Shown piece after piece: positions 28,483-48,840 of a DNA stretch of 64,000 nucleotides; position 1 is the stretch's first letter; every line of letters starts with the position of its first letter. Below the pieces are notes generated by a model, which did no database searches, was not told where the DNA came from, and worked only from the letters and a program-made list of their open reading frames with translations. The stretch spans positions 13,318,799 through 13,382,798 of the forward strand of contig NC_079431.1 of assembly GCF_026213295.1 (NCBI RefSeq), written 5' to 3'. The position numbers and the translations under genes were made by a program. Source of the stretch: Gadus chalcogrammus. Lineage: Eukaryota; Chordata; Actinopteri; Gadiformes; Gadidae.

Positions 28483-29173
28483 GATCAACCAAACAGTGTC
28501 TTAACCAATTTCTATAAAAATAACATGGATATCCCAGAAAAACAGGAGGCTCATATGGGTGTATATTTTTCTAAAACACAATCTACATCTCCCCGGCGCC
28601 TGAACATCCGTCACATATGTTTAGACTATTGTAACTTCCTGAGTTGACAGGAGTCACACAAAAATATTACCTGGTGGATCCCCTGCAAAAATATACTTTA
28701 AGCCAGACACCGATATTTAGAAAAACCTAATATGAACAGAGCATATATGCATTCATTTTTTATGTATATTTATTTTACAATACTAAACTTATTTGTACGT
28801 ACTTTAAGTTATTCTTTATGACTAGATACTTCTCTGAGCAGTACTAGAAGGTAAGTAAAATTGTTCCTTCCGGAATGTTTTCAATGCAACCCATTGACAC
28901 TTCCGGTACAGAGAAACGTCACCAGCACAACATACATGAGAAACGCTGTGCTGAGCTTTTTATGTCATTTATCCTCACCCCCGCTGATGGGAAAATGAAT
29001 ATGGCCTTATCATATTTTTGAATGTGTTATTAATGTTATATCTTGACACATTGTCTGTCTGCAATAGCTCTCTGGACACCGTTTTTGTGTTTAACCTTGG
29101 CGGCTATTCCCATGCTTGCTAAGGCTGGTTTAACTTTCATTATAACCAACATAAGTGCACCTTAGTGAGGAAG
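28483..29173. promoter_or_regulatory. Shared bidirectional promoter interval of MITD1 and MRPL30
   Basis: The two start codons point away from each other across 691 bp with no other gene between them. Two CTTCCGG motifs, the core of ETS-family sites common in promoters of mitochondrial and housekeeping genes, lie at 28867-28873 and 28900-28906, 33 bp apart in the same orientation. No TATA box was seen. 5' UTR limits and start sites cannot be read from sequence alone. Confidence 0.6.
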
Positions 29174-30762
29174 ATGTCACTCTTGTGCCGCTGTCTGGCT
29201 TTACCGGTCAAGGTAAATAAGAAATCATTACTATATTAAGTTATCTTGTGGTTGCTTTTCTTTAACGAGTAATGATCGTAATGCCTCGTATCCGTCTCTG
29301 TTTTATGTGTCACAGATCTTGACACAAGGCCCTGTATATCAAACCCCTTTACTTACATCGATTCGGACCAGATTTACCAAATCACGGATCCCTAGTGCGG
29401 TATGTTGACACCCATTCTATGATAACGACATATAATGTATCTTTATTCCTTCCAACCATTGATTGTCTGACATTTTTGCCCCATGTTCGAAACCTCAGCT
29501 ATTTGAAGAGAGGTCCAAAGAACATTTGAAATATGGGGGTGATCCAACTCAACCCCATAAACTTCACATAGTGATACGTGTGAAGAGTACAAAGAGACGT
29601 CCATACTGGGAGAAGAAACTGATTAAAGACCTTGGTCTTGAAAAGGTAACGTTGACCGTTTCATTGCATTCATGGTCTATTTTCTTTTGTTTTCTTTTTT
29701 AGTTAATATGGTTCAACAACTTGTCACCAAACATATTCTCACTTGTACTGCCATTGAGTGCAAAGTCTGTTGTAGTCTCAACTCATTTCAGGATAAGGGT
29801 AGAATAAATCGATATTTTTCGTATGACATCCCCAATGAAAAGACTGAAAGCTATAATGCCCTAAACAAGGCAACAGTGGCATCCTGTTGTTTTATCTGTT
29901 TGAATTCATCCTTGTTTTCTGTATTCATTGAGGATATTGTCAAGAAGAAAAACATAGATTCATGCCATTTAATTCCTTGTCAGAAGTTTTCATTACAACC
30001 TAAAAGTCCATAACATTGTGATGGAATTCAGGCCTTACATATGATTACGAGGCTTTTTGTCTGTAGACCACGCTGTTTAACTAAACTGGGTAAGAGACCT
30101 ACCAGGGAATGATACATTTGTACAGATTTTATCTTGCTGCTCAGTGTCACAAATTCAGGCTGCAAAAGTTGATATTGTCAAAGAATGCATGTTGCCGATG
30201 TCTATGCGGGTGAACTTCACTCTTGATTATGCTGTGACATTTTATCAAGCCTTAATTTCAAAACATTTTAATGTGCAATGCTTTTTTGTCTTGCGTATAT
30301 ACAGGGACAAATCCCTGTTGTTCACAAAAACACACCTGCAGTCAATAGCCTGTTGAAGTACGTCAAGCATCTTGTGAGGTAAGATGGCAGTACTAGTATG
30401 AAACTGCAAGATAAAAAATAAATACTGTGTTCTCATTTGGTACCATTAACATTTACCTGTTTGAAAGCACCAAGGTCTCACTTAAAATCCTCAAACCACA
30501 AATACATTTTGAAAGCTCAATATTTCATAATTTAGCATCTTCAGTGCAGTCCAATTGGATTCCAGGAGCTAAATGTCCCTGCATAACTTTGCTAACTTTC
30601 TCCATTCCGGCAAACTTTGTTTGCTGCAGCATACAGCCACTCAAGACACCGTATGGACTCCCTGCTGAAGAAGACATGGCAGACTCGTACATCAACAGCA
30701 AAGGAGAGTTGATTGTGCGACGCCTCCTCAAGCCAATAGAGCCCAAGGCTATTGAATCTTAA
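29174..30762 (+). CDS. MRPL30: Mitochondrial ribosomal protein L30 (uL30m)
   Basis: Five coding exons: 29174-29212, 29316-29399, 29499-29645, 30305-30378 and 30630-30762, in frame, 158 aa (human 161). The N-terminus ([13 protein letters not shown], then basic and hydroxylated residues) fits a mitochondrial targeting peptide. The uL30 fold follows, with [68 protein letters not shown] and YGLPAEED. It is a structural protein of the large mitoribosomal subunit. It is the only plus-strand gene in the window, head-to-head with MITD1 and tail-to-tail with TXNDC9. An AATAAA signal lies 108 bp after the stop. Confidence 0.96.
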
Positions 30763-30869
30763 CTGTGCTCAGTACACTCTCACATTGAAGACGTGTTATG
30801 TTTATATATACACATTATGCCCATGAGAATCCACTCCCAATCAAGGGGCAATGTGTTTTCTTAAAGAAA

Positions 30870-30875
30870 AATAAA
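30870..30875 (+). terminator. MRPL30: MRPL30 polyadenylation signal (AATAAA)
   Basis: A canonical AATAAA occurs 108 bp after the MRPL30 stop codon, followed by T/G-rich sequence. It is the first such hexamer downstream. Confidence 0.65.
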
Positions 30876-30986
30876 ATGTTGAATCTGTATAGTTTCTGTG
30901 GTTTACCTGGGGGGGCCGGGGGACAAATATTTCATAGCCACAGAAGGAAGGATCAACAAGAACACTTCTCAATCAAGTTTTAGCCT

Positions 30987-30992
30987 TTTATT
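30987..30992 (-). terminator. TXNDC9: TXNDC9 polyadenylation signal (AATAAA on the minus strand)
   Basis: TTTATT on the plus strand reads AATAAA for TXNDC9, about 655 bp after its stop. It faces the MRPL30 signal, so the two transcripts would end roughly 100 bp apart. Confidence 0.45.
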
Positions 30993-31645
30993 AAGCAGAT
31001 GGATAATTATCAACTCCTAACATGAATAAGCTTTCTCAGACATGCAATGGAACCCATGTCCTTGTTTATTTTTTTTCACATGAAGGTTTTTGCGTCGCAT
31101 ATTGGCACAGAGGGGGTTCGGTTTTTCACAGTCAATCCTTTGTTCAAATAGGGGTCCAAATTATAAAAAAAACATTTTGGGTACACAATCACTTGAATAT
31201 TGCCTCAAATGTAATTTGCACTGAATAAGCCGAACTCCAAAAGTACATCTGCATCTTTAACTGCATGCACAGATAAAGCCAAAATAATTTAATCAATACC
31301 ATGGTGGGATTGCAATAAGTTAGGAGAATATCATAAGGTTCTTGACTTGTTCCACCAACCAAGAAAACCAACACCATCAGGGAGAAATCCTTTACCCTTA
31401 CGTTTTCTATAGAATTTGGTTGACCTCTACAACCATTTGAAAGATGAATGTAAAAAAAAAAAAAAAATATGTAAACCAAAAAGGGGTGAAAGGAAAAAGA
31501 AAGATGTTTAAGGAAAGGAAAGACGTAAACAATGAATAAATCAAGGTAGTAATAAAGGTCATGAAATACAAACGCTGTCTTTATAATGGTGATGTCCCCT
31601 GAGAGGGAGAGCGTGATATTGGAGGAAAGAGGGAGAATGTGGTAT

Positions 31646-32789
31646 TCAGTCATCTTCAGAATCAGAGTCAGAGTCATAACCTTTCCCTCTTATGGTCTTC
31701 TTCTCCACCTTTGTGAACTTTGTTCCTGGTCTCTTTGTCATTGAAGGAGGCTCCATGCGATTACCACTAAGATACAATGGGGAAAAAATAAAAGGTCTAT
31801 ACAAACACAAGCAAGTATCTTATTTACAATCATATCCAGTACTATTTTCACAAGCAAAAATATACAGGTAAATGAAGCAATTCGTTTTTTTTACCTGTAA
31901 TTAATAACATCTGTGCAGCCAAGTCTCCACTCCAGCATCTCTGTGGAGAACTCATCTGTGTTTCCAAGATCACCGAAGCCAACAATGAAGTCCTTGGTTA
32001 TCCCATCTATCAGCAGGGCCATGGTGGGGATCACCTTGATATGCAGCCTCTCAGACAAGAAGGGGGCCTTCTCCACATTCAGCTTGATAAATTTTGTTTC
32101 AACATGCTTCTTGGCCAAGATGGCAAGGTGCTTGTCGACAATTTTACATCTGCATAAAAAGGGAAGACAATTAAATAATGGCAACTGTTCTCTGAGAGAA
32201 CCGTATACATTTTATATCTCTGTTCTCTAAGAGATTAAAATGGATAAAACAAGCATATATTCAGCATTAACTCATGCATTAAAATACATTTTTGCTTACT
32301 CGTTTTATAATGACATTTTATTCAAATCTGACATCTAAATTAAAAATGACTTTAGTGCTAAAAGCAAATATATTTATTTTGATTACCTGAAGGTGGAGTC
32401 TCTGTAGAAATGGCAGACCACATTCTTGCTCTCCTTTACCTCCCCAAAAAAGTCTTTCTCGCTGGGTATTTCTCTGTATTCGCCATGGCCTTTGGACAGC
32501 CAGTCCTTGAAAAATAAAGAAACAGAAAACATTTAAACTTAAACTTAAAACCATTGAGGAGGAGTCAAGTTTAATTTGTGGTTTGAGGAGAGATCAAAAT
32601 GTGCCCGATTACCTGCTTCTGTTTCTGAGCTTTTTTGAGTGCCTCCAGTCTCCTTTCCTTCAGTTTATCCAGTTCGTCGTCATCCATACGATCCAGCTTG
32701 TTCAACTGCTCATCCACCTTCTCCTCCATCAACTTGGCTGACTGCTCAAGCACCTTTGCTAGTATATCCATGGTCTGTCCACCTGCCAT
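31646..32789 (-). CDS. TXNDC9: Thioredoxin domain-containing protein 9 (phosducin-like, chaperonin cofactor)
   Basis: Four coding exons: 32613-32789, 32387-32505, 31895-32149 and 31646-31766, in frame, 223 aa (human 226). The N-terminal helical part has [21 protein letters not shown]. It is followed by [19 protein letters not shown] and a thioredoxin-like fold with [40 protein letters not shown] and [21 protein letters not shown]. The C-terminus is acidic (DSDSDSEDD). As in the human protein, the usual CxxC active site is replaced by TFRC, so disulfide exchange of the normal kind is not expected. The family (PhLP3) binds the CCT chaperonin and modulates actin/tubulin folding. The ATG at 32789 is the first in frame. 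A probable untranslated first exon lies near 35,492. Confidence 0.96.
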
Positions 32790-33000
32790 GGTTGTAACGT
32801 TTGTGAAGAAGCGTGGCACTAAAGGTCAATTAAAGCAGGCTGAAAGAAGAAATGAGACCGTTAACAGGCAGCAAGCATCAGTCATGAACAGTTTCAGAAT
32901 ATGAATAGGACACCTATTCTTAATAAGAGGTCGTTCCATAAATACTTTCGATTAAGGATTAAAGGCAGATTGGATCTATTAAATGACATCATGTGTTGAA

Positions 33001-33800
33001 TAGGGGTGTAAATCTCTGGTTTCATCACGATACGATATTATATCGATTCATTGGACAACGATACGATATTTGCCGATATCAAAAGTCTGCCGCGATACGA
33101 TACGATACGATTTGATTCAGGGGCATGCGATCGATATGAGACGATATCATATGCCCATTTAACACAACCTCTTACAATCACATCAACTCACATCAACTTA
33201 ATTATAATTTCATAATTTTATTTCTTTGCTCTTCCGGATATTTAAAACAAAAACAATCAATTTTTAATACAAATAATAAAGTGCCACATAATTGCATTTA
33301 AGTGCCAAAGGTTTTTTATGGCTTAAATTAAAGAGCCTGTAATGATCTTTCATTTTGAACGTAGACCATTCCCAACCAATCTGTGTGGACAGTTTTCTTC
33401 TAAAAACAAAACATCCCTCGGAATCATTTTGGCTGTAAAGATAAGCCGTCCGTGTTGCCAGATTGGGCAACATTTTCAGCCCGATTTGGCTACTTTTAAT
33501 CACGTTAGGCTGGAAAAACGGGACGTATGCCCAATCTGGCAACACAAAACGAAACTAGACATCCTCGCGCTCACACATCTGCTCGCTGTTGCCTCATTTA
33601 ACCGGTGAATGGATACGAGCGGCTTGGCGCTTTGCGCAGAAATAGTTTCACAAACACCCGCGAAAGGAGATATATAATAATAAAAGCGTGTAATACAGCG
33701 ATATGCATCGATGTTTGGGCGTTGCATCGATGCAGCTGGATCGTTCGCCAATCAATCGATGTATCGATTCGATCTACATCGATGTATCGTTACACCCCTA
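33001..33800. mobile_element. Non-autonomous hAT transposon with exact 8-bp target duplication
   Basis: The element is 800 bp. It begins TAGGGGTGTAA and ends TTACACCCCTA. It is flanked by exact direct repeats GTGTTGAA at 32993-33000 and 33801-33808. Both ends are rich in ATACGATACGAT and ATCGATG sequence, as in many fish hAT elements. No transposase frame remains. Inside, GTGTTGCCAGATTGGGC (33452-33468) is repeated inverted at 33529-33545, a second hairpin that may be a nested insertion. It lies in the 5' intron of TXNDC9. Confidence 0.9.
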
Positions 33801-33836
33801 GTGTTGAATGCCTGTCAAAATTACTAGTTACCACTC

Positions 33837-34606
33837 AAAGGCCCACTATGCAGGATCGGCCATTTCTTCGCTGTTTTCTTGGTTTGCGCACGCACTTTTC
33901 TCTACACAGCGCGGCCTACAGCTTCGTAGTATATATTTTACAACACTGTCCTAACAACTCGTTGACGACCCATCCCCATGCACTTCTACTCTAGCCATGT
34001 GCATTTGTTTTCAAATAAGCCGGCGAATGCGTGGAGCCATGCCTGAAGTAGATGTTCATAAAGTGTAGACAAGGTTATACATTTTTAAAATGGTGTATTT
34101 GTATTGCAATAAACATAAATCCATCCTTCTTTATAGTTGACGGGGAGAATTTATATCCTAGATAATAATGGTTTTATCTTTGGTTGAACAGAACAATCAG
34201 AACAGAACAATCAGAACAAAACATAATACATAACGATAGCACCGACAGACGCCTCTTGGGTCCCTTAACAGTCGATTGATCCATGATGAATGCAACAATT
34301 GCCTCGCAACTGGCTGTTTATATCTAGCCGGTGCCATGTTCGGGGGTTTGTCTGTGCCGTAAAGCATTTTCGAAACTACAATCCGACTACATTTTCGAGG
34401 CGCGATTGGATACTTTCGCTGCGTCACAACCGGATTGTGTCGGTCCGAACAGAGCAGGTTGCATATTCGCTTTTTCCTTGGAGAAGCGACAAGGGGCAAT
34501 GAAACACCCACCAAACGACCCAGAAATGGTTGTAGAACCATCAGAATAACTCTCAACCTGCATAATTAATGTAATTTGGGCTAAAAATGTTGCATAGTGG
34601 GCCTTT
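33837..34606. mobile_element. DNA transposon with 16-bp terminal inverted repeats
   Basis: AAAGGCCCACTATGCA at 33837-33852 is exactly inverted at 34591-34606. The 770 bp between them has no transposase frame. The target duplication is unresolved because the right end touches the next element. It is best described as a MITE of undetermined superfamily. Confidence 0.65.
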
Positions 34607-35107
34607 AAAGGAGAAAAGTGGTAACACAACGCCATCTTGTTTTTAAGACTCGATAAGTAGATTGACCAACTGACGAAGACAGAGATTGTGCCATCCGTCC
34701 ACAACACGCAAACTGTGTTCGCCAATCTACATATTGAGTCTTAAAAACAAGATGGCGTCGACGGGTGAACCACTGATGGTATTGTGTATATAAAATGTCA
34801 TTTTTAATAAACAATCTGTACACTTACAAAGTTATCAATGCCTCGTTTTATATGTTAAGACCCTTATTATACTACCAAAGAAGTATCGGGCTACTTCTAG
34901 CCTTTTAAGTGGTTTAAAATAACGATTTAGTTTTTACCATAACACATGCCCCATCGTTCCAAGTTTATAGCGTTTTGGTAGAATCGGCTAAAAACAGCTA
35001 ACTTAAGAATGCGTCCATACGCGCTTTTTTGCTCCCAAAAGAACATTCCAACTCGATATCATACTAAACATTTCCCAGATCCATTTTACTCCGGATTTCT
35101 CCTTTAA
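34605..35107. mobile_element. MITE-like element with TTAAAGGAGAAA ends and internal hairpin
   Basis: TTAAAGGAGAAA at 34605-34616 faces TTTCTCCTTTAA at 35096-35107. Inside are two 22-bp perfect arms (34630-34651 and 34736-34757, core GCCATCTTGTTTTTAAGACT), with a second inner pair GTAGATTG/CAATCTAC. Ends in TTAA could reflect a TTAA or TA target, but this is not proven. It abuts the preceding element directly. Confidence 0.55.
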
Positions 35108-35491
35108 CAGCTGAAGAGGCTATTTGGGTGTGTTAGCAAGTGCATGTAGCCTTGGCAACTACAATAGAAAACGCCTGCTGACCATGGCTCTGATTACCAT
35201 TGCTTTAGTGCACGTTATTTGTCTTTGTTAGTTTAAATGCCTTTTTCAATGTTTGCTTACTGAGCAGGGTAGTGATGAGAGGGATCGAATTTGATGTCAC
35301 TGATGATGTCAGTGTTCAGCCTTATTAGCTTTAAGTTAGCCGAATAGCTATTGGCCTGTTTTGTTTTTGCGCCTACGTATCGAATAAACGTGAGCATTTG
35401 TTAAACAGAAGTATGGCAAACAGGAATATATCAAGATAAAGAAGGTATATCAAAGACATCAATATATGCATTAACAAGACTGTTCCCTTAC

Positions 35492-35670
35492 CAGTAAACG
35501 ATACTCGTTATTGTTCACGATGCTGTAAAGTCGGATGTTGCGCCGCCAATGCTTGTAGGAGGGGCGCTGTCAACTACTCCACTGGAGCATAGAACTGTAA
35601 ACTAGAGCAGACAGACGCCGCAGACTTCACCGACTAGTTGCTGCGATACGTCTTCGTCGACGCCATATTA
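35492..35670 (-). promoter_or_regulatory. TXNDC9: Probable TXNDC9 untranslated first exon and promoter
   Basis: Read on the minus strand, a good donor (TTTACTG|GTAAGGGA) ends at 35492. A suitable acceptor (TTGACCTTTAG) lies about 30 bp before the TXNDC9 ATG. The sequence just upstream is CpG-containing, and a GCCATATTAG stretch near 35,660 resembles a YY1-type start-site motif. The intron so defined is about 2.7 kb and is mostly transposon sequence. The right boundary is inferred. Confidence 0.45.
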
Positions 35671-36675
35671 GAGAGGCCCAGACTAGCCTTTTAACAAAAA
35701 AGTAAAAGGGGGAGCTTCGGTTTTTCTGGAAAAGCAGCACTTAAATGTTTACATATCTCACCTAATTTAAATGTATCGATTTGATAGTCATATCAATTAT
35801 ATTAGAGGTATCTATAATTTAAAAATATATAAATATTCACTGCTTGACCTTAGGTTGATGATAAACCGTTAACATAAAACTCATGTTAGAAGTATTATAT
35901 ATTTAGATTTATTTATTTATTTTTAACCGTTTATCCATTAAAACCACAGCAACCCCGTTTGTTTACAGTGCAGTCTTTGCCTCTCCAATATGGCAGCAAC
36001 GTTACCGTACGATCCAAGGGCCAGTGCGGCGCATGGACCTATTAAAGGCCATGTTGCAGGTTAACCGGACGTTTCGATTAATGGGTACATAAAGCAGTCA
36101 AAATATGTATATCACTCATAAAAGGTCTCCAAAGCAGTGTTAAAGTCCAGTTTTTGTCGTTTTTGGCAGTAACGGGTGTTTTCTGACGCCATTCAGCGAT
36201 GACGTCATGTTGGGGAGACGTGGTGAAAGGTAGCCTCAGCCTAGTACTGGGCGTGGCAAAAACCACAAATAGCACAGCCATATAATTTCGAACCTGTCCG
36301 ACGTGGGAGGGCGAATGAGGAATTGCCGAGAACTGTTGGCCGTCAAAGCCTATTAAATGCATGGTCAGAGGAGAATGAGTGGAGAGTTGCTATAATTTAG
36401 CAAGAAAGGACAGTGGATTAAAAAAGGCGCCCATTCATTCCAATGAACACTGCTCAATAGAGTGGCGAAGTGGCGAAGCCCATGGTGCAATTGTGCAATG
36501 GTTAAAGGCTGTAGAGAAAACGCAATGAGAAAGACTACACGTCTCGTATGTGACGTCACGCTCCCTGCGACTGGCGTGGACAAGACCGACAATCTCCCCA
36601 TCGGCATAACTGAAACTCTCCACATGCCCCATGCCCCAATTTGGCCGAATTTTACCGAAGACTATTATTAAACTT

Positions 36676-37257
36676 TCATATGGGAATAAGATTGGACTCA
36701 CCACGATGAAACTGAAAAGACAGTGTAATTGCACAATGGTCAATTAAAGGTGATGCTAAGATTTCACATTTAGAAACATCATTTATCAGGTTGTTTGAGA
36801 TTAACCAGTAATCCAGCCTTGAGCATTGACCATTGTTAGATGCATTGAACCATGTAAATTGTTTTCTAGTTGGGTTTTTCATTCTCCAGTAATCTACTAG
36901 ATTGGCCTTTGTCATCAGTTCAAGCATTGTTTCGTCAAATGCGTGGCACTGTCTCGTTGAAGGTAGGCGGTCTAACCTAATATCAGGGACCAGGTTGAAA
37001 TCCCCCTCTTTTATTATTCTGTCTGTTGAATAAAGCATTTTCCACTCCTCTATACACCTGTTTAGAGATGAGAATAGATTTTTGTTCTGTATTTTTCTGT
37101 TGTAACCATATACACATAATCAAATGTGGTTTATTCCATTAATTTCTGCTGAAACCATTAACCAATAACCATTGGGGTCACTAATCCTCCCAGGGAATCT
37201 GTTTAACAAAATCCTAACTCCAGCCGAATGTGATGTTCCATGACTGATGGAATGGGG
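36676..37257 (-). pseudogene. Broken LINE endonuclease (L1/Tx1-like) fragment
   Basis: Read on the minus strand, the frame gives SHSAGVRILLNRFPG, then after one in-frame stop GDFNLVPDIRLDRLPS, then SRLDYWLISNNLIND and PLIDHCAITLSF. These are the apurinic-type endonuclease motifs of non-LTR elements, including the GDFN, SRLDY and DH residues. About 190 residues of the endonuclease remain. The reverse transcriptase is absent, so the copy is truncated and inactive. Confidence 0.8.
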
Positions 37258-38653
37258 AAGTATGCACTGTTCCTGGGGGCTTCGTTTTGATACAGTTTTT
37301 TCGTATACATGTCAAAATGTTTTTGTTTTTCACTTTTGGAATCAACTCCTACTTACAATGTAGCTTTGCATATAAAGTAGGTTGTGGTCTATTATATAGC
37401 CTATGGACAAATAGTCAGTTATATATAGAGCAACTTTTGGATCATACTTCGGCTCAATGAAAAGTAATGGTGGAAACCATTTATAGTAAGAGGATTTTTT
37501 TTAAAGTTTTATTATAGAGTTTTAAAAAACATACAAACGTGTCACAGCTTCAGGTCGTCAGGCACAGGCCAGTTTACAGGTAATGGACTGACCAATTAGA
37601 ACAGCTGGCCATTCCCTTCTGAGAAGATATGGCATGGGGAGAAGCAAGTGCTGTCCAAAGTCAATGGGAGTCCTCTTTACACAATTACAATCATTATCTT
37701 CTGCCAGTATTCTGACAAAAGATTTACCTTGTTTCTGAAAGTTCACCTCAAGCACACACATATATATATATATATACACATATACATATATATATACGTA
37801 TATATATATGTATATACACACACACACACACACGCGCACGCACACACATATATATATACACACTTTTCTTTCTAATAACCTGCCTATTTGAGATTGGGAA
37901 GAAAAGCTGTGGACTACTCGTAGTTAATTGCTGTTGTTATGTAGCTAGTTTTCGATGGAAACCAAAAGCTAGTTCTATGTGACCGAGTACATACGTAAAC
38001 CCTGTCTCTTTACAATATTGGAAATGTATAAAACAGAACGTGGCAGTTTAACACTAGACTTGCCCACTGTTCAAGCCACACAAACTGAATGACATTGTAA
38101 ATGCCATATTAGAGTGCACATTGCCGTTTATAAATCAGGAAATGCTGATGTGGGATATTGATGCCATAACCCACACAAGGTATTTCTTTCCAATCAAGAG
38201 TAAAAATCAGCAAAATAGCTAACCAATGAGTTAGATGTTAAGCCTTGATCTGCTTCTAAATCCCCCGTTGAAGATGCAGAATCGTATTGAAAAGATTTAG
38301 CATTAAAAGACAGTTACTAAGAATACAACTTTGTAAACAATACAAGAGGAAAATCCTCAACACAGCTTTTTCTCATACACATGGATAACCCAGAAAAACA
38401 TTATTTACATGTTTGAACAACAATGTTTGGCACTTTTTTGTTTTCTCCAAAAAGATACAAAAGGTGTGAAATACTATGCAGCAAGCCTTGTTTGACCAGC
38501 TTTGAGTTGATATGACAGAGGCAGATTCTTAACAAGTCACAAAGATGGAGGGACGAAAACCATGACATTACGTTATTTTACTTCATTATTCTGAATGAAA
38601 CATCACAAGACAACATGTAAATGGTATTGAAATGAATGCTAAATGTATTTCCT

Positions 38654-38778
<125 letters not shown>

Positions 38779-39240
38779 CGTATTTGCAGGGGCCGCTGCT
38801 ACACAGATGCGCTTGGAGCATGATGAGGTCATTGCATGGAAAGGAAAAGCAGGTTGTATAAAGCGGGAGGGTGCCAGCCCTTCCTTGTTCACGGTCCGTA
38901 AACTGGTGTGCAAAATGTATCATAAAAAGGAAACTGAGGATGATGAAAATTGTCCTTCCTCTATCATACGTTGACATCGCTATACGGCTGTCACTGAAAG
39001 GATAAGTTCCCCTGCTCCCCATCAGTGAGCAAAGGATAAACGGGAGCCTCCTGGCAAGTGCTTTGTTGAGGAAATTCAGCTCTGAAATCGAAACTGCAAA
39101 CATCTATCCTGCCAAAAAGCAACAACGTCTGGGTTCCTGAAAGTCACGTAACACTGCCGACGGTAAAATGAGCAATAGAAGCAGTAGAGAAAAAGGGCAG
39201 TGAGGAAAAGAAGAATGGAAAATATGAAATTCTTCCTCTT

Positions 39241-48091
<8,851 letters not shown>

Positions 48092-48680
48092 GCTGAGTCA
48101 ACTGAAACCAATGATACGGTTCACATTTGACAACATTGCTACAAAGGAGATCAAAAGCGTGCCAATATATTGCACACGCAAAATGACGTTCGATTTACTA
48201 CATATCAAAAAATAAAAATAAATGTCAAAAGAAGAAACATTTCCCGAATATTATCGTATGCGGAGTATTGTTGCAAAGTATGATCGACTCATGGTGACAG
48301 GTCTTATAAACTCAGTATTAGGGCATGCCCGAGCAAGACTCTCAGGAGTGATGGGCTGCACTGGAACAATGACTTGGAAAGGTATTTTCTTATGATGATC
48401 TGTCGGCAACATGCATGTCAGTCGTCGGTGCTTGTCGCAGCGCCACGACATATCGTTAACGTCAATTCATGCAAGTTGTGGCTAAGGAAAACGACTGAGT
48501 GGCATCACACGCTGCCTGTATATTGGTTGTGAAAGCCTCGACTCGTATGGTGGTCGCTGCCAAACAATGAATAGGCATTAGTGGTAGGCTGCATGCGTAA
48601 ACAGAGCCGTACGCATCGCAACGCTAAGTTGTAAACAACGGTTCAAAGTATCGGTTTTCCAACGGAACTCACTTACTTAC

Positions 48681-48840
48681 CTTTGTATCCTCTCCAACAG
48701 GCTCGCTAGCCCCAGACTTCTGCAGAGATAGTCTTGTAAACCGAAATATCGGTTAGACGAAACAAAAAACGACACAGGCGGGAACACTGTATCTCTCCAC
48801 GAGGCGGTTAGGGCGACATTTAAAGCTGCACTTTGTCTAC
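48681..48840 (-). promoter_or_regulatory. REV1: Probable REV1 untranslated first exon and promoter
   Basis: A strong donor (CAAAG|GTAAGTAAG read on the minus strand) lies at 48680/48681. A matching acceptor (GGTTTCAG) lies about 15 bp before the REV1 ATG at 48091. This predicts a 5' UTR exon with its left edge at 48681 and an intron of about 570 bp. The right limit, and so the transcription start, is a guess placed in the GC-richer stretch up to about 48,840. No TATA box is evident. Confidence 0.5.

Larger units (their letters stand above)
30763..31645. other. Convergent 3' interval of MRPL30 and TXNDC9
   Basis: Both 3' UTRs face each other here, with one polyadenylation signal for each gene. 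A poly-A run of about 15 bases lies near 31,450 on the plus strand. Nothing else coding is seen. Confidence 0.6.

Noticed and set aside
33264..33545. 93-codon minus-strand frame inside the hAT element as a transposase
   Set aside because: It has no BED finger or hAT dimerisation motif and covers the internal hairpin.
35990..36062. Plus-strand frame starting MAATLPYDPRASAAHG divergent from TXNDC9
   Set aside because: It is 24 codons long, runs into repeat-like sequence and matches no known protein start.
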